Assembly (NCBI GenBank): GCA_019119575.1
Contig: DWWT01000065.1
Span: 1-64,000 of the forward strand
Direction: 5' to 3'
DNA length: 64,000 bases
Source: Candidatus Enterocloster excrementipullorum
GTDB lineage: Bacteria > Bacillota > Clostridia > Lachnospirales > Lachnospiraceae
Shown: positions 59,784 to 64,000 of the stretch, one piece after another
Layout: the number at the start of each line of letters is the position of its first letter
Position numbering within the stretch: position 1 is the stretch's first letter
The notes under the pieces: model-generated
What the model saw: the letters and a program-made list of their open reading frames with translations, nothing else
What the model was told of the DNA's origin: nothing
Databases searched by the model: none
Translations under genes and position numbers: made by a program

Positions 59784-60971
59784 TTGACAGAGATCGATAG
59801 GGAGAGAAATAAGGGCGCTCTGCGCCGGGGTTATACAACGGGAACCTGCGCGGCTGCGGCGGCCCAGGCTGCAGCATGGATGCTGTTAGCCGGAACGCGC
59901 GTGGAAAAGGCTGCGGTCACGCTGCCCGGCGGGATGCGTCTGGAGCTTGCTGTGGAGGAAGAACGGTTCGGTGCGGGCTGGGCCTCCTGCGCAGTCCGCA
60001 AGGACAGCGGGGACGACCCGGATGTGACGGATGGACTTTTGGTGTGGGCAACGGTGTCCGCCTCTCCTATAAAAACGGAAAAAAGTGGGATAATAGAACA
60101 TAAAGAAGAGGATATTTCCCTGTATTTGTCCGGCGGAGTGGGAGTTGGAACGGTTACAAGGCCTGGATTGAGCTGTAAAGTGGGAGAACCAGCTATAAAT
60201 CCGGTGCCGCGGCAGATGATCGTTTCCCATGTGGCCGGCGTGTGCCGCAAAACAGGATTTTCCGGAGCGTTGTGGATTGAGATTTTTGTTCCGGGGGGAC
60301 GGGAGATTGCCCGCCGGACCTTTAATCCCAGGCTGGGAATCCGGGACGGAATTTCTATTTTGGGAACCAGCGGGATTGTGGAGCCTATGAGCCGCAGGGC
60401 TCTTTTGGAAACCATCCGCCTGGAGCTTCGTCAGAAGCATCTGGCCGGGTGGAAGATTCTGGCTGTCACGCCGGGCAATTATGGGGAGCGTTTCCTCGCT
60501 GACGAGCTGGGCATCCCGGAAGATCGGGCGGTGATCTGCAGCAATTATATCGGGGAAACCCTGGACATGGCAGCCCGGGAGGGGGTGAAAGAGATTCTGC
60601 TCGTGGGCCATGGGGGAAAACTCATCAAGACAGCGGCGGGAATCATGGACACGCATTCGCGGACAGCGGATGGCCGGATGGAGATTCTGGCAGCCTGGGG
60701 AGCGGCCTGCGGGGCGGATCAGGAACTGGTAAATGAAATTCTGCAGGCAGTCACAGTGGACCAGGGGCTGGCGCTTTTAGAGACCCGTCCCGGGCTTCGG
60801 GAGAAAACCATGGAGCGGATTATGGAGCGGATGGCTTTTTACCTGGGGGAGAGGGCCGGCGGGAAGCTTTGCGCGGAGGCCGTCATGTTTACGAATGAAC
60901 GCGGAATTTTAGGAATGACTCCGGGAGCCAGGCAGATGCTTGCAGCTCTCAAGGCAGACAGAAAGGAATAG
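59784..60971 (+). CDS. cbiD: Cobalt-precorrin-5B C1-methyltransferase CbiD
   Basis: A 395-residue enzyme that methylates C1 of cobalt-precorrin-5B with SAM. The hallmark N-terminus LRRGYTTGTCAAAAAQAA (residues 13-30) and GYGERFLADELG-like segments are present, as well as ILLVGHGGKLIKTAAGIMDTHSR. The TTG at 59784 is chosen because GGGAGAG lies just upstream and the protein then starts close to the family motif. Longer readings would run through the repeat. The next gene begins 4 nt after the stop. Confidence 0.93.
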   Translation: MTEIDRERNKGALRRGYTTGTCAAAAAQAAAWMLLAGTRVEKAAVTLPGGMRLELAVEEERFGAGWASCAVRKDSGDDPDVTDGLLVWATVSASPIKTEKSGIIEHKEEDISLYLSGGVGVGTVTRPGLSCKVGEPAINPVPRQMIVSHVAGVCRKTGFSGALWIEIFVPGGREIARRTFNPRLGIRDGISILGTSGIVEPMSRRALLETIRLELRQKHLAGWKILAVTPGNYGERFLADELGIPEDRAVICSNYIGETLDMAAREGVKEILLVGHGGKLIKTAAGIMDTHSRTADGRMEILAAWGAACGADQELVNEILQAVTVDQGLALLETRPGLREKTMERIMERMAFYLGERAGGKLCAEAVMFTNERGILGMTPGARQMLAALKADRKE

Positions 60972-60975
60972 AGTT

Positions 60976-62574
60976 ATGGTACATATTGTGGGAGCAGGGC
61001 CTGGGGCCACGGATTTGATTACAGTGCGGGGGCTCCGTCTGCTGCAGCAGGCGGATGTGGTGGTTTATGCGGGTACCCTTGTCAACAGAGAGCTTCTCAG
61101 GGAGACAAAGCCGGGCGCCCTTCTGTATGACAGCGGAACCATGACGCTGGAGGAAGTCATGGAGGTGATTGGGAAGGCGGAAGCCAGGGGAGACAGCATT
61201 GTCCGTCTGCACACCGGGGATCCCTCCCTGTACGGGGCCATCCGGGAGCAGATGGATCAGATGGAAAAGGCAGGGATCCCTTATGCTATTTGTCCGGGTG
61301 TGAGCTCTTTCTGCGGGGCAGCAGCATCTTTGCACATGGAGTATACCCTTCCCGGCGTGTCCCAGAGCCTGGTGATTACCCGGATGGCAGGGAGAACCCC
61401 GGTGCCGGAACGGGAATCCATCCGAAGCTTTGCGGCGCACAGGACGTCTATGGCCATATTTTTAAGCGCGGGCATGTTAAAGGAGCTGAAGGAAGAGCTG
61501 ATTCTGGGGGGATATCCGGAGGACACGCCGGCGGCCCTGGTGTACCGGGCCACATGGCCGGATGAGCGTGTGGTGCGCTGCCGTCTGGCGGATCTGGATG
61601 GGGCCGGGCAGGAGGCGGGGATCCGCCGCCAGGCCCTGGTGCTGGTAGGGGATGCGGTGTCCCAGACAGGCTGGAACCGGTCGTGCCTGTATGATCCGGG
61701 ATTTGTCACGGGATTTAGGGGAGAGAGAACCCAGGAGGCTGAACATCCGGGAGAGGAATGCACGGAGAGAGGCATGCGGCAGGAAAAGGCCGGCACGCTC
61801 TACGTGGTCGGCATTGGGCCGGGAAGGCCGGATCAGATGACGGCCCAGGCCCGTCAGGCCTTGGAGCGGAGCCGGGTGATTGCCGGATATCCGGTGTATG
61901 TGGATTTGGTGCGGGAATATTTTCCGGGCCGGGAATACATCACCGCAGGCATGACCCAGGAAGAGAAGCGCTGCCGTCTGGCTTTGGAGGCCGCAAAGGA
62001 GGGCAAGGATACGGCCCTTGTGTGCAGCGGCGATCCGCAGATCTACGGATTGGCCGGCCTGGTTCTGGAGCTTTCCGGGGAATACCCCGAGGTTCGGGTG
62101 GAGGTGGTCAGCGGCGTGACAGCGGCGTCCAGCGGCGGCGCTCTTTTGGGGGCTCCGCTCATGGGGGATTTTGCGGTAATCAGCTTGAGCGACCGTCTGA
62201 CGCCTCTGGATGAAATATGGAACAGGGTTGAGGCTGCGGCCAAGGCGGATTTTGTGATCTGCCTGTACAATCCCGCCAGCAAGGGCCGGCCGGATTACCT
62301 TAAGCAGGCCTGCCGGCGTATAGTTCCGTACCGGGGACCGGATACGGTCTGCGGCGTGGTTTCCCGCATCGGCCGCGAGGGAGAGCGGACGGAGATTCTG
62401 CGTCTTGAAGAGCTGGCCGAATATCCGGCCGATATGTTTACCACTGTATTTATTGGAAATTCCAAGACGATGCGCCTGGGAGAATGGATGGTGACGCCCA
62501 GGGGCTACCGCCTGAAAGGAACGGGTAGCAGAACCGTGAATAAAGAAAGCGCGCCGGACGGAGGAATGGCGTGA
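60976..62574 (+). CDS. cbiFH: CbiF-CbiH fusion (C11- and C17-methyltransferases)
   Basis: A 532-residue fusion of two SAM-dependent corrin methyltransferases. Residues 1-245 are CbiF/CobM (precorrin-4 C11 methylation): VHIVGAGPGATDLITVRG, LHTGDPSLYGAIREQ, YAICPGVSSFCGAAA. Residues 273-510 are CbiH/CobJ (precorrin-3B C17 methylation and ring contraction): VVGIGPGRPDQMTAQARQAL, VCSGDPQIYGLAGLV, SGVTAASSGGALLGAPL, CLYNPASKGRPD. A Glu/Arg-rich linker of about 25 residues joins them. GAAAGGAA precedes the ATG. It overlaps cobK by 4 nt (GTGA). Confidence 0.93.
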   Translation: MVHIVGAGPGATDLITVRGLRLLQQADVVVYAGTLVNRELLRETKPGALLYDSGTMTLEEVMEVIGKAEARGDSIVRLHTGDPSLYGAIREQMDQMEKAGIPYAICPGVSSFCGAAASLHMEYTLPGVSQSLVITRMAGRTPVPERESIRSFAAHRTSMAIFLSAGMLKELKEELILGGYPEDTPAALVYRATWPDERVVRCRLADLDGAGQEAGIRRQALVLVGDAVSQTGWNRSCLYDPGFVTGFRGERTQEAEHPGEECTERGMRQEKAGTLYVVGIGPGRPDQMTAQARQALERSRVIAGYPVYVDLVREYFPGREYITAGMTQEEKRCRLALEAAKEGKDTALVCSGDPQIYGLAGLVLELSGEYPEVRVEVVSGVTAASSGGALLGAPLMGDFAVISLSDRLTPLDEIWNRVEAAAKADFVICLYNPASKGRPDYLKQACRRIVPYRGPDTVCGVVSRIGREGERTEILRLEELAEYPADMFTTVFIGNSKTMRLGEWMVTPRGYRLKGTGSRTVNKESAPDGGMA

Positions 62575-63425
62575 GAGGCGGCAGGATCGCCCTTTTCGGC
62601 GGGACGACCGAGGGAAGGCTTCTGGCAAAAAAGCTGACCGAAGAGGGATTTGAGGGAGTGCTTCTTGTGGCAACGGAGTACGGAGCCCTGCTGGCGGCTG
62701 GGGAGGGCGGAGCTTGTATGCCGGCAGGGAGACAGGCATCCCGGGATGGGGAAAATGCGTCTGCGGGAATCCGGGTACATGCGGGCCGGCTGGATCAGGC
62801 ACAGATGGAGGCGCTGTTTTCACAGGAGCGGGTCGGCCTGGCAATTGACGCGACCCACCCCTACGCAGTCCGGGCAACGGCCAATATACGGGAGGCCTGC
62901 AGGCGAACCGGCGTTTTGTACCTCAGGTGTATCCGGGGAGAAACGCCGGGAGCAGGCGGAAATCCGGAGGCTTTGCCGGGAGAACGCATGGTTCGGTTCC
63001 CTGATATGGCACGGGCGGCAGAATGGCTTAAAGAGACCGAGGGAAATATTCTGCTCACCACAGGAAGCCGGGATCTGGCGGCGTTTTCAGGGATCGACCG
63101 GGAGCGGATGTATGTGCGGGTTCTTCCCGCGGAGCGCTCGCTGGCAGCCTGCCGGGAGCAGGGGCATATGGGCAGGCACGTGATTGCCATGCAGGGCCCC
63201 TTCTCTGAGGAACTCAATCTGGCCCTGCTGCGGGAATTTTCCTGCCGGATTTTGGTGACAAAGGACGGGGGAAGCCAGGGCGGCTTTGAGGAAAAGCGGC
63301 GTGCGGCGGCCAGAGCCGGGGCAGTTTTCGCAGTGGTGGAAAGGCCTGGGGAGACAGGTTTTTCTATGGAAGAAGTAATAAAGCGCGCAAGGGAGTGGAG
63401 AAACAATGAGACAGGAAGAATATGA
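62571..63425 (+). CDS. cobK: Precorrin-6A/cobalt-precorrin-6A reductase (CobK/CbiJ)
   Basis: A 284-residue NAD(P)H-dependent reductase acting after ring contraction and deacylation. Motifs are the nucleotide-binding start IALFGGTTEGRLLAKKL (about 6-22), AIDATHPYAVRATANI (near 91-106), LRCIRGE and ILLTTGSRDLAAF, then LVTKDGGSQGGFEEK. The start is GTG within the upstream stop. The gene overlaps cbiE by 20 nt. An insert of about 20 residues with low complexity (about 44-64) is longer than in most relatives. Confidence 0.9.
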   Translation: MRGGRIALFGGTTEGRLLAKKLTEEGFEGVLLVATEYGALLAAGEGGACMPAGRQASRDGENASAGIRVHAGRLDQAQMEALFSQERVGLAIDATHPYAVRATANIREACRRTGVLYLRCIRGETPGAGGNPEALPGERMVRFPDMARAAEWLKETEGNILLTTGSRDLAAFSGIDRERMYVRVLPAERSLAACREQGHMGRHVIAMQGPFSEELNLALLREFSCRILVTKDGGSQGGFEEKRRAAARAGAVFAVVERPGETGFSMEEVIKRAREWRNNETGRI

Positions 63426-64000
63426 GCCGATGCGCCCGGTGGTCTATCTGATCGGGATTGGAATGGGCGGCCCGGATCAGCTGACGGGGCAGGCCGAAGA
63501 CTGCCTGAAAAGGGCCCAGGCCGTGATGGGAGCGGAACGGATGCTGGACAGTGTAAGCGGCTTCATCGAAGGACGCCAGGTATTGGCAGCTTACCGGCCA
63601 AGCGATATGGTAAAATGGCTGTCATCCTTTTCCTGGGAGGAAGCGGCCCTGGTGCTGTCCGGGGATACGGGATTTTACAGCGGCGCGGAAGCGGCAGGGC
63701 GGGCTTTTGCCAGGGAGGGATGGGATGTGGAGTACATTCCGGGAATCTCCAGCCTCTCGTATTTCTGCGCCAGGCTGGGAAAGAGCTGGCAGAATGTGCG
63801 CGCGTTAAGCCGCCATGGCAGGGAACTGGATCTGACGGCAAATGTGCGCAGATACAAAAGCTGCTTTGTGATTTTAGGAGAACCCGGGGAGGCTGCCAGT
63901 CTGTGCAGGGAACTGGTGGCCGCCGGTCTGGGAAATGTGACGGTTTGGGCAGGGGAAAATTTTTCTTATTCCAATGAACGAATCACCTGGGATATGACGC
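63406..64000 (+). CDS. cbiE: Cobalt-precorrin-7 C5-methyltransferase CbiE, cut by window edge
   Basis: An open frame runs off the right end (198 codons visible). VVYLIGIGMGGPDQLTGQAEDCL starts the SAM-dependent methyltransferase fold, followed by ALVLSGDTGFYSGAEAAG and VEYIPGISSLSYFCARLG, all CbiE-like. The enzyme methylates C5 (and with CbiT C15) of the corrin ring. It starts within the end of cobK. Whether it continues into a fused CbiT domain cannot be seen. Confidence 0.9.
   Translation, partial: MRQEEYEPMRPVVYLIGIGMGGPDQLTGQAEDCLKRAQAVMGAERMLDSVSGFIEGRQVLAAYRPSDMVKWLSSFSWEEAALVLSGDTGFYSGAEAAGRAFAREGWDVEYIPGISSLSYFCARLGKSWQNVRALSRHGRELDLTANVRRYKSCFVILGEPGEAASLCRELVAAGLGNVTVWAGENFSYSNERITWDMT

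Noticed and set aside
61477..62877. 466-codon minus-strand frame opposite cbiFH and cobK
   Set aside because: Spans two genuine genes antisense, low-complexity Pro/His/Arg composition, no ribosome binding site.

Overview
The window looks like chromosome from a spore-forming, anaerobic Clostridia bacterium, most likely Lachnospiraceae with moderately high GC. The pointers are an alpha/beta-type small acid-soluble spore protein, the clostridial IspH-ribosomal protein S1 fusion behind cytidylate kinase, a two-domain PPK2, a BaiN-type flavoprotein, the anaerobic (cbi) cobalamin pathway and strong AGGAGG ribosome binding sites. The species cannot be named from the sequence alone. No rRNA, tRNA, CRISPR array, transposase or phage gene was recognised.

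Layout. 0.5-2.6 kb: a class I glutamine amidotransferase, a GlcG/HbpS-type protein and a decayed methyltransferase. 2.6-13.3 kb: five tightly coupled genes (MoxR-type AAA+ ATPase, DUF5682, VWA, SWIM zinc finger, DUF4132), the same family set as the uncharacterised E. coli yehL-M-P-Q/yehI genes. 13.3-19.7 kb: two acetyltransferases, an HD hydrolase, aspartate kinase, polyphosphate kinase 2 and a BaiN-like flavoprotein. 19.7-28.7 kb: an AT-richer accessory stretch with an AbiE-like toxin-antitoxin pair, a lipoprotein, several tiny membrane proteins, a free-standing GyrI-like domain, a PD-(D/E)XK-like protein, the SstT transporter and gene remnants. 28.8-35.6 kb: an XRE/membrane-protein pair, a cation/proton antiporter with its TetR regulator, a heterodimeric ABC exporter and an acetyltransferase. 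35.9-38.6 kb: small proteins, a LysR/ABC deletion scar and a NimA-like protein. 38.7-43.1 kb: four consecutive lipoproteins. 43.1-46.5 kb: an effector-binding protein, a transglutaminase-like protein and a DarT/DarG DNA ADP-ribosylation module. 46.6-49.1 kb: a LacI regulator divergent from a sugar-phosphate isomerase/epimerase pair. 49.1-50.7 kb: a structured leader RNA ahead of a truncated cytidylate-kinase-like gene and a broken MATE transporter. 50.7-58.2 kb: cmk, ispH-rpsA, a LytTR/GHKL two-component pair, a spore protein and an IlvD/Edd dehydratase. 58.4-64.0 kb: cobalamin genes cbiG, cbiD, a cbiF-cbiH fusion, cobK and cbiE, the last cut by the window edge.

How the genes work together. 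The cbi genes encode consecutive steps of corrin-ring synthesis and overlap like an operon. DarT and DarG, and the AbiE-like pair, are toxin-antitoxin or defence modules. The antiporter and TetR genes share two matching palindromes, and the XRE gene has its own palindromes flanking its promoter, so both look autoregulated. The RpiB-like and epimerase genes form a small operon with a LacI-type operator.

A striking theme is decay by deletion. At least six genes lack internal or terminal segments (methyltransferase, RibD/DHFR-like protein, LysR, ABC half-transporter, cytidylate-kinase-like protein, MATE), and perhaps also AbiEii and DUF2798. The strongest candidates for undescribed biology are the five-gene MoxR/VWA/SWIM/DUF4132 cluster and the 155-nt branched leader RNA at 49153-49307.
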